Origin: UBA2334 sp049653005
GTDB lineage: Bacteria > Pseudomonadota > Gammaproteobacteria > Burkholderiales > Burkholderiaceae_C
Assembly (NCBI GenBank): GCA_049653005.1
Contig: JBASFL010000055.1
Coordinates: 1 to 64,000, forward strand
DNA: 64,000 nt
Reading direction: 5' to 3'
Shown piece by piece: positions 43,728 through 51,553 of this stretch. Positions within the stretch are counted from its first letter, which is position 1, and every line of letters begins with the position of its first letter. The notes below the pieces were generated by a model. The model was not told the origin of the DNA. It saw nothing but the letters and a program-made list of their open reading frames with translations, and made no database searches. A program made the position numbers and the translations under genes.

Positions 43728-43783
43728 ATATAAAAATATGCCGCTATCGCTTGCTGATATTGGGTTTGCAGCTATATTTTTTT
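43728..43783 (-). repeat. Dispersed short repeat, copy I (diverged)
   Basis: On the minus strand this reads AAATATAGCTGCAAACCCAA, then TATCAGCAAGCGATAGCGGC and ATATTTTTATA. The CAAGCGATAGCGGCATATTTTTA section matches the family core AAGCGCTAGAGGCATTTTT. It abuts the stop of the STAS gene. Confidence 0.5.
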
Positions 43784-44120
43784 AAACAGCGTAGCTGTCA
43801 GTGGCGGCCTGCACCGTGTCGAATACCTGAATCAGGTTGGTGAACCCCGACATCGACAGCACATTCAGCACGTTGGCCTGCACGGCGGCCATGCGGAAAT
43901 CGCCCCCTTGTTTGCGGCTGCTTTTCAGGGCCATCAGCAGCGAGCGCAGGCCCGCGCTGCTGGTGTATTGCACCCCTGAAAAATCGGCCACCAACCGCAC
44001 GCGACCGGCGTCAATGTGGCTGGACAGCGCTTGGGTCAGTGCCTCGGCCGTCAGGCTGTCGATGCTGCCCTGAATGGCGATGACCGTGACCGGTTCCTGT
44101 TGAATGACGGTGACCTCCAT
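43782..44120 (-). CDS. STAS-domain anti-sigma factor antagonist
   Basis: This is a 112-residue single STAS domain starting MEVTVIQQEPVTVIAIQGSID. The phosphorylation loop DFSGVQYTSSAGLRSLLMAL contains the Ser expected to be phosphorylated by an RsbW-type kinase and dephosphorylated by an RsbU/SpoIIE phosphatase. Both such partners are encoded at 48202-51472. It is divergent to a diguanylate cyclase gene, with 145 bp between starts, an arrangement recalling HsbA-HsbD in Pseudomonas. MEVTVIQQ is the supported start. Confidence 0.88.
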   Translation of the reverse strand: MEVTVIQQEPVTVIAIQGSIDSLTAEALTQALSSHIDAGRVRLVADFSGVQYTSSAGLRSLLMALKSSRKQGGDFRMAAVQANVLNVLSMSGFTNLIQVFDTVQAATDSYAV

Positions 44121-44265
44121 GGGGGAACCTTTGCGTGTGTGTGGTGGTGTGAAAGGGGGCGAAGAAAGTGCCAAATGATTGTGACACGCGGTGCCGCTAA
44201 ACTGCCCCCGACCGTCCCGAACCGCCGAGACCTCTGCCAGACCTCAACCCCCGAGGATGCCGCCC

Positions 44266-45039
44266 ATGACCCCAACGCCTGATTTGCCCGGTGGGCCTGA
44301 TGAGTTTTTGGCGCGCCTGCTGGGCGTGGTGGAGCGCATTGCCAACGGGGGCGACTTGCAAGCCGTGCAGCCGCTGCTGGCGTTGACGGCGGCGCATTCC
44401 CAATCTCCCCAGCTGACGGCGCTGGCCGAGGGGTTTGCCCGCATGGTCGTCAAGCTGGAAGCCCGTGAATACGAGCTGGAGTGCACCATTGAAGACTTGC
44501 GTGCCGCCAAAACCGAGCTGGAGCGTGCCAACTACGACCCCCTGACCGGCTTGCCCAACCGTGTGATTGCCCGTGACCGCCTTACACAAGGCCTGCAGCA
44601 GGCCAAACGCACAGGCGGCCAACTGGCCGTGATGTACCTGGACCTGGACAAGTTCAAATGGGTGAACGACCACATGGGCCACGCCGCCGGTGATGAGCTG
44701 TTACAGCAAGTGGCCCAACGCTGCCAAACGTGCATACGCGAAAGCGACACCTTTGCCCGGCTGGGGGGCGACGAGTTTTTGTGCGTGCTGCCCACCGTGG
44801 AAGAGCAAGCCGTGGCCGAAGACCGTGCCCAGCGCCTGGTGGACGCACTCAACCAGCCCTTTGCCTTGCGCGATGGCGAGGCCCGCATTGGCACCAGTGT
44901 GGGCATTGCCATGTACCCGGCCCATGGCACGACGGCAGACCAGCTGATGGAGTTTGCCGATGCCGCCCTGTACTTTGCCAAACACGCCGGGCGCAACGTG
45001 TACAAGGTGTTTCAGTTGACCGAGCCGCCCACTGCTTGA
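44266..45039 (+). CDS. Diguanylate cyclase (GGDEF) with helical N-terminal domain
   Basis: The 257-residue cyclase makes c-di-GMP from two GTP. The N-terminal helical region (about 1-85) has no recognised sensor domain and ends in a coiled-coil (ARMVVKLEAREYELECTIEDL). The GGDEF domain is complete: DPLTGLPNR, LDLDKFKWVND, RESD (I-site RxxD five residues before) and RLGGDEFLCVL. So it is probably active and product-inhibited. The adjacent STAS protein may bind the helical N-terminus. It overlaps the end of the convergent permease gene by 28 bp. Confidence 0.92.
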   Translation: MTPTPDLPGGPDEFLARLLGVVERIANGGDLQAVQPLLALTAAHSQSPQLTALAEGFARMVVKLEAREYELECTIEDLRAAKTELERANYDPLTGLPNRVIARDRLTQGLQQAKRTGGQLAVMYLDLDKFKWVNDHMGHAAGDELLQQVAQRCQTCIRESDTFARLGGDEFLCVLPTVEEQAVAEDRAQRLVDALNQPFALRDGEARIGTSVGIAMYPAHGTTADQLMEFADAALYFAKHAGRNVYKVFQLTEPPTA

Positions 45040-45662
45040 ACGCGCGCCAGCAGCCGCTGGCGGGTGTGCCCCACCAGGCGTGACAGCGGGTAACAGAACG
45101 CCCCGAAAAACACCGACGCGTACAGGTACACCGGGATCATCAAATCCGTTTGCCCGGTGGCGGCAATGACGGTGTTGCAGCGGCTGACCAGTTCGTTCAC
45201 CCCCACCACCGACGCGTTGCTGGACGCAATGGCGGTGATCAAAAACCCATTGACCCAGCCTGGAATGAACAGCAGCGCCTTGGCCACGTCTTGCTCGCGC
45301 CAGGCTTGCAAGGCCGTGGCAAAGTTGTCAGACACATAGCCCACCTGCATGGCAGACAGCGCCAGCGCCACTTTGAACCAGGGCATCAGCTTCAGGCTGG
45401 TGTCCAGCCCAGGCAACGGAATTTCGGCTGGCAGCACCACGGCCATGTAAAAAATCAAGGCAAAGGTGGGCAGGTGGTGAATCACGCTGGAGGCCCTGCG
45501 GCTCACCCCCGCCACCACCCGCGTGCGGGCGCGCATCAGAAAACCCAGCGGCACACCCAGCAACAGGCCCAGGCCAGCGGCGGTCAAGGCAATCAGCAGG
45601 TTCCAGCCAAACCCCTGGGCCAAAAAAGGGGTCCAGGTCCACAGGGTTTCCAGGGTGTCCAT
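45012..45662 (-). CDS. Amino-acid type ABC permease
   Basis: The 216-residue permease has about five helices. It begins MDTLETLWTWTPFLAQGFGWNLLIALTAAGLG and contains LMRARTRVVAGVSRRASSVIHHLPTFALIFYMAVV and FLITAIASSNASVVGVNELVSR, the pattern of His/Glu-type permeases. It ends the six-gene Rsb/transport operon; 3 bp separate it from the fusion gene. Neither it nor its neighbours include an ABC ATPase. Its 3' end overlaps the convergent cyclase gene by 28 bp. Confidence 0.82.
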   Translation of the reverse strand: MDTLETLWTWTPFLAQGFGWNLLIALTAAGLGLLLGVPLGFLMRARTRVVAGVSRRASSVIHHLPTFALIFYMAVVLPAEIPLPGLDTSLKLMPWFKVALALSAMQVGYVSDNFATALQAWREQDVAKALLFIPGWVNGFLITAIASSNASVVGVNELVSRCNTVIAATGQTDLMIPVYLYASVFFGAFCYPLSRLVGHTRQRLLARVQAVGGSVN

Positions 45663-45665
45663 GGC

Positions 45666-47321
45666 TCAGTTTCCAGCGGCCGCCGGGCGGGCCAGGCGTG
45701 TTTGCAGCCACGACAGCAGCACGGTGGCCGCGGTGATCAGGCCCAGGTAGGCCAGCAACAGCACGTTCATCATCACGTTGACGTTGCCTTGGTCGGCCAT
45801 GATGGCCAGCGACACCAGCAGCAACTCGGGCACGGCAATGGCCGAGGCCATCACGGTCTGTTTCATCACGTTGATCAGCGAACCCTTGATGGGCCCCTGC
45901 GCCAACAGGCCCGCCCGCTTGAGCGTGGCCGCGTTGTGCAGGCGAAAGCCCGGCTCGGTGTGGCGTACATGGCGGGCGGCTTCCAGCAGGCTGTTCATGA
46001 TGGCGGCCCCGGTGTAGTAAGCCATGCAACCCATGGCCACCAGCAAGGGGTACAGGCTCCAGCCAAAGCGCGCAAACAGCACCCCGCCCACCCCGAAAAA
46101 CACCAGGTACATCTGCAACAGCGGTGGTGTCATCCGGGCGTGAAGGGCCACGGCCTGCACCACCCCAGCCAGCCAGGGGCGGCGGCCATCGGCCAGCACG
46201 GCCCACCACAGCCCAATGCCCAGGCTCAGCAGCACGCAGCCCACCATCAGCACCACGGTGACACCCAGCGCTTTCAAAAACCGGGCGCGGTCAAACGGGT
46301 CGTAGGCAAAGCTCAGGTCCAGGCCCGTGGCCTCTTTGATGCGCAAGCCCACGGCTTGCAGGCCCGTGGCGTCGGCCGCGCTGACCAGCGCCGTGTTGCG
46401 GCACGCCAGGGGCCACTGGCCTTCAGGGGTGCGGGCGCACACCGGCTGGCCGTCGGCGTGGCGGCGCAGCCATTGGGCCTGGGTGTCTGCCAAAAACGCC
46501 GAGGGGGGCAGGCCCCAGGCGGCTTCTCTTTCGCGCAAAAAGCCGGTGCGGTGCCAGTCGGCCACGGTGTCGCCCAGGGCTTTTTCCAGGGCGCCCCCTT
46601 TTTCAGCGCGCGACACAAACATCGCCCACTGCGTGACCAGTGCCAGCGGCAGTGGGGCGTGAAAGCCTTGCCATTCGGGCTTGGCCAAAAACGCGTGGAT
46701 GGCGCTTTGGGTGTACAGGTAGCCCACACAGCGCCCATCGCGCAGGCCCAGCAAGGCGTCGCGGGTGTCGCGGTAAATCACCAGGTCCAGCAGGTAGCGC
46801 TCGGTCATGGGGCGGTTGAAATAGGCCCCTTGGGTGGCGCACACGGTTTTGCCCCGCAGGCCCGCCCAGTCGGTGATGGGCTGCTTTTGCGACAGCATCA
46901 CCGTCACCCCACCGGCGTAGTAGGCTGGCTCGATGGCGGTGGCCACGCGGCGGCGCTCGGCGGTGTCGGCCGTGGTGGCAATGACCACATCCACCGCCCC
47001 TTGCTCCAGCCGTTGCAGGCGGTTTTCGGTGGTGACGCGCACCAGCGCGGGCGTCACCCCGAGGCGGCGCGCCACGTCGTGGGCCAGGTCTATTTCCAGC
47101 CCCACGGGGGCACCGCTGGCATCGAGCATGCCAAACGGCGGGAAATCGGCTTTCACGCCGATGCGCACCACCCCGGCCTTTTCGATGGCTTGCAAGGCTG
47201 GCGTGGGCTGTGCCCAGGCAGACCCGGCCACCACAGCGGTGGCGGCACACAGCGCGGGGAACACCCGGCGGGCCAGGCCTTGCAACCGCGCCCAGGCGGC
47301 AGATGGGTGGCGGGGCGTCAC
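45666..47321 (-). CDS. Fusion of family 3 solute-binding protein and ABC permease
   Basis: The 551-residue protein has a signal sequence (residues ~14-38), then a family 3 binding domain (QAIEKAGVVRIGVKADFPPFGMLDASGAPVGLEIDLAHDVARRLG, then ATTADTAERRRVATAIEP and LRGKTVCATQGAYFNRP). A permease follows (from about residue 350) with helices and GSLINVMKQTVMASAIAVPELLLV near the end. So ligand capture and channel are in one polypeptide. The start is the GTG that overlaps the upstream stop (GTGA). No ATPase is encoded nearby, so it may sense rather than transport, or borrow an ATPase. Confidence 0.82.
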   Translation of the reverse strand: MTPRHPSAAWARLQGLARRVFPALCAATAVVAGSAWAQPTPALQAIEKAGVVRIGVKADFPPFGMLDASGAPVGLEIDLAHDVARRLGVTPALVRVTTENRLQRLEQGAVDVVIATTADTAERRRVATAIEPAYYAGGVTVMLSQKQPITDWAGLRGKTVCATQGAYFNRPMTERYLLDLVIYRDTRDALLGLRDGRCVGYLYTQSAIHAFLAKPEWQGFHAPLPLALVTQWAMFVSRAEKGGALEKALGDTVADWHRTGFLREREAAWGLPPSAFLADTQAQWLRRHADGQPVCARTPEGQWPLACRNTALVSAADATGLQAVGLRIKEATGLDLSFAYDPFDRARFLKALGVTVVLMVGCVLLSLGIGLWWAVLADGRRPWLAGVVQAVALHARMTPPLLQMYLVFFGVGGVLFARFGWSLYPLLVAMGCMAYYTGAAIMNSLLEAARHVRHTEPGFRLHNAATLKRAGLLAQGPIKGSLINVMKQTVMASAIAVPELLLVSLAIMADQGNVNVMMNVLLLAYLGLITAATVLLSWLQTRLARPAAAGN

Positions 47322-48205
47322 AGGCACTCCGGCGGGGTGTGGGGGTCCACGGGGGTGTCGCAGTGGGGCTTGCCACTGACCGTCAGGTTCCACAGCCGCT
47401 CTTTTTCGCGGGTGGACTCGGGGGTGGGCAGCCCCCACTTTTGTTGCAGTTGTGAAATCAGCCCCGTGCGAAACCAGCGTGCCACCCCCTGTGACACCGC
47501 GGTTTGCAGGTCGGTGTCTTTGTCCAGCCGGTGAAGCACCACCACCCAGGGGGTGAGGTTGATGGGGGGCAGTGCCATTTCGTACCGGCCCTGGTAGGCG
47601 GGGTCTGACAACAGGGCGGAAATTTGCGTGTCGCCGTACAGAAAACCGGCGCAGCGCCCATCGCGCAAGGCTTCAAGCGCGTGGTTGGCGCTGTACAGGG
47701 CAACGATGTCGGCCCCGTATTTCACGGCCACAGGGCGGTTGAAATAGGCGTCGCGCCGCGAGCAAATGCGGCGGTTGCGCAGGTCGTTCCACTGCCGAAA
47801 GCCTTCGGTCTTGCGTGCCACCACGCTGGTGCCCGAGGCGTGGTAGCTGGGCAGCACCATGGTCATTTGCGACTGGCGGTCGCGTGTGTTGGCCACGGTG
47901 GCAATCAGCAGGTCCACCTGGCGCGATTCCAGCAGGGGCACGCGTTCGGCGGTCAGCACGCCCACCAGTTTCAGCCGCAGGCCCAACTGCTGGGCCAGGT
48001 CGCGGGCCAGGTCCACTTCCAGGCCTTCCAGCTCGCCCGTGCGGGCGTTCAGCATGCCCCACAGGGGCACGTCTTTTTTCACACCCACCACCAGCTCGCC
48101 GCGCTGCTTCAGGGCTTGCAGCGGCGTGGTGGTGGCGTGGGTGGGCGTGCCCACCAGCGCCGCCACGGCCCAGGCGGTTGATGCCCAACGGAGAAAGCGG
48201 GTCAT
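47318..48205 (-). CDS. Family 3 extracellular solute-binding protein
   Basis: The 295-residue secreted binding protein has a signal peptide (FLRWASTAWAVAALVGTPTHA). The mature domain begins LQALKQRGELVVGVKKDVPLWGMLNARTGELEGLEVDLARDLAQQLG, the amino-acid binding family pattern, with ATVANTRDRQSQMTMVLP and RRICSRRDAYFNRP. It resembles the binding half of the next gene, suggesting duplication. It is coupled to the SpoIIE phosphatase by a 4-bp ATGA overlap and to the fusion gene by a GTGA overlap. Confidence 0.85.
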   Translation of the reverse strand: MTRFLRWASTAWAVAALVGTPTHATTTPLQALKQRGELVVGVKKDVPLWGMLNARTGELEGLEVDLARDLAQQLGLRLKLVGVLTAERVPLLESRQVDLLIATVANTRDRQSQMTMVLPSYHASGTSVVARKTEGFRQWNDLRNRRICSRRDAYFNRPVAVKYGADIVALYSANHALEALRDGRCAGFLYGDTQISALLSDPAYQGRYEMALPPINLTPWVVVLHRLDKDTDLQTAVSQGVARWFRTGLISQLQQKWGLPTPESTREKERLWNLTVSGKPHCDTPVDPHTPPECL

Positions 48206-50274
48206 GCCGGTACTTTCTGGGCGCTGCCGTACACCAGCGCCACGCAGGTGATGTCATCGGACTGCTCCACGTCTTGCACAAAGGCGTGCACGGCTTGCAG
48301 CACACGGTCCACGGCCGCCTGGGCGCTGTGGCAGGGGTGGCCGTTGAACAGCTCGGCCAGGCGCTCGGGGCCAAACTCTTCGTTGGCGTGGTTCATGGCT
48401 TCGGTCACCCCGTCGCTGTACACCAGCACGGTGTCACCGGGCGCCAGCGTTTGCACGCCCACTTGGTAAGGCATGTCGCCCACCACCCCCAACGCCATGC
48501 CACCGGCCACGTCGAGGAAGGTGACCCGCCCATCGGCGTGCACCCACAGCGGTGGCGGGTGGCCCGCGTTGCAATAGGTCAGCTGGCCCCGGGTGGGGTC
48601 GAACACGGCGTACACCAGCGTGACGAACATGCAGCTGTCGTTGTCGTCGCTGAGCTGGTTGTTGACGCGCTCCACCACCTCGGTGGCGGCGGGTGTGCCT
48701 TGGGTGGCGGTGACGCGCAGCAGGGTTTTGGCCATCATGCCGAACAGGCCTGGGCCAATGCCTTTGCCGCTCACATCGGCCACGGTCAGGCCGCGCAGGC
48801 CTTGGGCCACCTCGAAGTGGTCGTAAAAATCGCCCCCCACTTCTTTGGCGGGCCGCATGGTGCCCCACAGGTCGTAGCGGGGGTCTTGCGGCCAAGCGTG
48901 GGGCAGCATGGCGGCCTGCATCTTGGCCGCCACGTCCAGCTCTTTGCGCAGCCCCATCAGCTGTATGGATTCGCGAAACGCCCGCGTGACGGTTTCAAAC
49001 CAGGGGCGCCAGGCGGTGGGCACCATGGGAATGTCGGTGGGCTGGAAGCGCGACTCGGCCGCCAAATGCGCCACCAGCTTGGCCGCAGGCCCCACAAACT
49101 GGAGCGATGTCACCAGGTAGGTGGCCAGCATCACGGCCACCATGCCCAGCAGCGTGGCGACCATGGGCATGGCGTGGTTGGCCAGCACGCGTTTCCACAG
49201 CGTCCATTCCGGCACGACGTAGTACTGCGTCCAGGGTGCGCTGACGAAGCGGTGGCCGATCACCAGCTGGCCGCTCAGCGACTGGTGGGCGTCGGCGGGC
49301 AGGTCGGCCAGGTCGCGGGGTTGCAGGCCGGGCGGTAGCACGTCTTGCAGCGCGGGCGTGGCTTCCACGGCCAGGGGGTCGGCGTACGAGCCTGGGTGCG
49401 CCAGCACGCGGCGAAAGGCGTCCACCAGCATCAGTGTGCCCAGCGGGTAGTCAAAGTCGCTGTACAGGCGGTTGAGGTAATCCAGGCTGGTGTCAATGGC
49501 CATCACACCCACCAGCCGGGGCCCCCGGGACACGGGCACCAGCGCAGGCACCAGCAGGCCCTGGTCTTTGCCCGCGAAAAAGGCGGGGCCCCAGCGTTTT
49601 TCGTGGTCGGGGTTGGCCATGGGGCTGCCCAGTTGCCACACGGGGTCGAGGTAAGCGCTTTCGCCAAAACCGATGGCGGGCGAGGGCCGCCAGGGCACGG
49701 TCAGCAAAAAACGCTCGGTGGCCAAAAACCGCGCGCTGGCGGCATGCGGCAAGGTGAAGATGAGCGAGCGAAACCCGGCGTTGATGCGCAGGGCCTGTGC
49801 CATGTCGCCGTAAAACTCGGGCGAGCGCCCGCTCAACGGCCCCAGGCCCACTAGGTTGCCGGTCATGTCCACGTCAATGGCTTTGTCCAGGCTGAAGCCC
49901 ACACCGTCACCGCTTCCGTGCGGCACAAACGGGGGCCAATCGGGTGGGGGCTGGGTGATGGGGGTGGCCGTGGGCTGGCTGGGTGCCTCGCGGACCATGA
50001 GCTGGAGGTTGTCAAGCTGGTCCAGCGAGCCGCGCAGCACGTATTCCACCAGCTGGCTGTGGCGCTTGACGTGGGCCTCGATCAGCGCCACCTCTGACGC
50101 AAACCGCGCCCGCAGTTGCAGCGCAAAAAACACCACCAGGCCCAGCAAAATCAGGGCGTAAGCCGTGCCAATGGCGCGGTTGTAGTTGCGGAAAAAATGC
50201 AGCGACAGGTCGGGCTTGTCTGCCTGCCCGGGCGTTGCACCCGCGATGCGTTTGCGCCAGGGGGGGGTCAGCAC
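48202..50274 (-). CDS. SpoIIE/RsbU-type PP2C serine phosphatase with periplasmic sensor
   Basis: The 690-residue membrane phosphatase has helix 1 at about 35-55 (AIGTAYALILLGLVVFFALQL), a large periplasmic dCache-like region, and helix 2 near 370 (MVATLLGMVAVMLATYLV). A linker and C-terminal PP2C domain follow, with metal-binding VGGDFYDHFE, VADVSGKGIGPGLFG, YCNAGHPPPLW, LVYSDGVTEAMN and SDDITCVAL. It should dephosphorylate a STAS antagonist, most likely the one at 43782-44120. It overlaps the formyltransferase gene by 7 bp upstream and the binding protein gene by 4 bp downstream. Confidence 0.9.
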   Translation of the reverse strand: MLTPPWRKRIAGATPGQADKPDLSLHFFRNYNRAIGTAYALILLGLVVFFALQLRARFASEVALIEAHVKRHSQLVEYVLRGSLDQLDNLQLMVREAPSQPTATPITQPPPDWPPFVPHGSGDGVGFSLDKAIDVDMTGNLVGLGPLSGRSPEFYGDMAQALRINAGFRSLIFTLPHAASARFLATERFLLTVPWRPSPAIGFGESAYLDPVWQLGSPMANPDHEKRWGPAFFAGKDQGLLVPALVPVSRGPRLVGVMAIDTSLDYLNRLYSDFDYPLGTLMLVDAFRRVLAHPGSYADPLAVEATPALQDVLPPGLQPRDLADLPADAHQSLSGQLVIGHRFVSAPWTQYYVVPEWTLWKRVLANHAMPMVATLLGMVAVMLATYLVTSLQFVGPAAKLVAHLAAESRFQPTDIPMVPTAWRPWFETVTRAFRESIQLMGLRKELDVAAKMQAAMLPHAWPQDPRYDLWGTMRPAKEVGGDFYDHFEVAQGLRGLTVADVSGKGIGPGLFGMMAKTLLRVTATQGTPAATEVVERVNNQLSDDNDSCMFVTLVYAVFDPTRGQLTYCNAGHPPPLWVHADGRVTFLDVAGGMALGVVGDMPYQVGVQTLAPGDTVLVYSDGVTEAMNHANEEFGPERLAELFNGHPCHSAQAAVDRVLQAVHAFVQDVEQSDDITCVALVYGSAQKVPA

Positions 50275-50975
50275 GGGGTGTCTCCCCGCCGGGTGTGCTG
50301 CGCCAACAAGCGGCCCAGTTCGCGCTCCACCAGCTGGGCGGCCACGGGCGCTGTGGTGCGGTGCAGGTCCACTACGCTGGCTTCGGGGGGCATGGCCACC
50401 TGCGGGGAGTAGGCCAGCAGGGGCCCGGTGTCAAAGCCGTCGTCCACCCGGTGCAGGGCCACCACGGCGTGGCGGTGGCCGTCGCGCTTCAAGGCGTCGA
50501 AAGGGTTGCTGCCCGCGTAGCGCGAGGGCCAGCCGTCTTCCACGCAGGGGTGCAGGTTGAAAAACCCCAGGGGTGGAAAGCGGTGCAGCCGGGCATCAAT
50601 GCGCTGGCCAAAGGTGGCCATCACGCACACATCGGGCCGCCAGGTGTTTTCGTACAGGTCGTAAAACGCGGGCGTTTTCACCCGGCCGGTGTACACATCA
50701 AGGCCTGCTTGCTCAGCGCAGCGGCGCACCATGAGCGCTTCTTCGGGCGTGTGCGGGTATTGCCACACCCGTTTGTGTGGGCTCACAAAGGGCTGGCTGG
50801 GGTCATCGGTGGCCACGCCCACCACGCGCACTTGGGTGGCCAGCGCGCCCTGAAGCAAAGTTTGCAGCACATGCAGGCCCCGGTAAAAGCTGCCGAACAC
50901 GGCCACACGCCAGCGGGGGGCGGGGCCCGCCGTTTCAGCGGGCGGGGGGGGCAATGTGGACGTCGGCTCGCTCAT
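50268..50975 (-). CDS. Formyltransferase-family protein
   Basis: The 235-residue protein has the formyl_trans_N fold. It starts WRVAVFGSFYRGLHVLQTLLQ, and the catalytic core shows FFNLHPCVEDGWPSRYAGSNP (Asn and His) and HRVDDGFDTGPLLAYSP (Asp). So it should transfer a formyl group from 10-formyl-tetrahydrofolate to an amine, as in Fmt, ArnA or sugar-nucleotide enzymes. No C-terminal Fmt domain follows and the acceptor is unknown. Its ATG overlaps the kinase gene's stop (ATGA). Its presence between an RsbW-like kinase and a phosphatase is unusual. Confidence 0.8.
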   Translation of the reverse strand: MSEPTSTLPPPPAETAGPAPRWRVAVFGSFYRGLHVLQTLLQGALATQVRVVGVATDDPSQPFVSPHKRVWQYPHTPEEALMVRRCAEQAGLDVYTGRVKTPAFYDLYENTWRPDVCVMATFGQRIDARLHRFPPLGFFNLHPCVEDGWPSRYAGSNPFDALKRDGHRHAVVALHRVDDGFDTGPLLAYSPQVAMPPEASVVDLHRTTAPVAAQLVERELGRLLAQHTRRGDTPC

Positions 50976-51472
50976 GGGGCTGTGTGTGCTGGGGCGGTGG
51001 GGTCTGCAGGGGGGCATGCCGTGGGTGGGGCCGTCAGGCGGCGGCGCAGGCGCAGGCAGTTGCCTTGCGGGGTGGAGCGGTAGTCCACCTCGGTCATCAC
51101 CTGCTTGATGAAAAACCAGCCCAGTCCGCCCACCGCGCGCTCGTCTGCGCTGGCCTGCACATCGGGCTCGGTGGCCTCGTCGGGGTGGAAGGGGCGGGCC
51201 TGGTCGCCAATGCGGGCTTCCACCCAGCCAGGCTCGGGCACCACAATCGCCAGCGAGAGCGGGCCCGGTGCGTGGGCGGGGTAGCCATGGGCCACGATGT
51301 TGGTGCACGCCTCTTCCACCGCCAGGCGCAGGGCATGGCTGTCTTCATTGCCCAGCCCGAGGTGGGCGCAGGCCGTGACCGACCAAGCCAGGCAGCGGGC
51401 CAGCCCCTCGCGGTCGGCCTGCACGCGCAAGGTGTGCAAGGGGTAGGACGGCGGTGGGTGGGGGTGGTTCAT
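50972..51472 (-). CDS. RsbW-type anti-sigma serine kinase (HATPase_c)
   Basis: The 166-residue GHKL ATPase begins MNHPHPPPSYPLHTLRVQAD. The N-box EEACTNIVAHGYPA and the G-box region GGLGWFFIKQVMTEVDYRS match the RsbW/SpoIIAB family, with an extra Pro/Ala-rich tail. Such kinases phosphorylate the STAS antagonist and release or bind a partner such as a sigma factor. It is the first gene of the operon, divergent to the HD-domain gene with an 81-bp shared promoter region. No sigma factor gene is in the window. Confidence 0.88.
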   Translation of the reverse strand: MNHPHPPPSYPLHTLRVQADREGLARCLAWSVTACAHLGLGNEDSHALRLAVEEACTNIVAHGYPAHAPGPLSLAIVVPEPGWVEARIGDQARPFHPDEATEPDVQASADERAVGGLGWFFIKQVMTEVDYRSTPQGNCLRLRRRLTAPPTACPPADPTAPAHTAP

Positions 51473-51553
51473 GGGCAATGGGCCTGGTCTGGCCCCGTTT
51501 GTACATGGGTTTGGCGCTGTTTTGCCACCGCAGGTGCAGTACGCTTGTGCGCC

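Larger units (their letters stand above)
43167..43781. other. Gene-poor spacer with lower GC, inverted repeat, pseudogene and repeat
   Basis: This 615-bp stretch holds no intact gene. From left to right it has a small hairpin (CCGCAG-ACC-CTGCGG at 43203-43217), AT-rich DNA, a perfect 10-bp inverted repeat (43291-43322), a decayed efflux-adaptor fragment and a dispersed repeat. Confidence 0.6.

Noticed and set aside
45150..47534. A 794-codon plus-strand frame over the ABC fusion gene
   Set aside because: Same pattern of antisense openness, and the leftward frame shows clear binding-protein and permease motifs.
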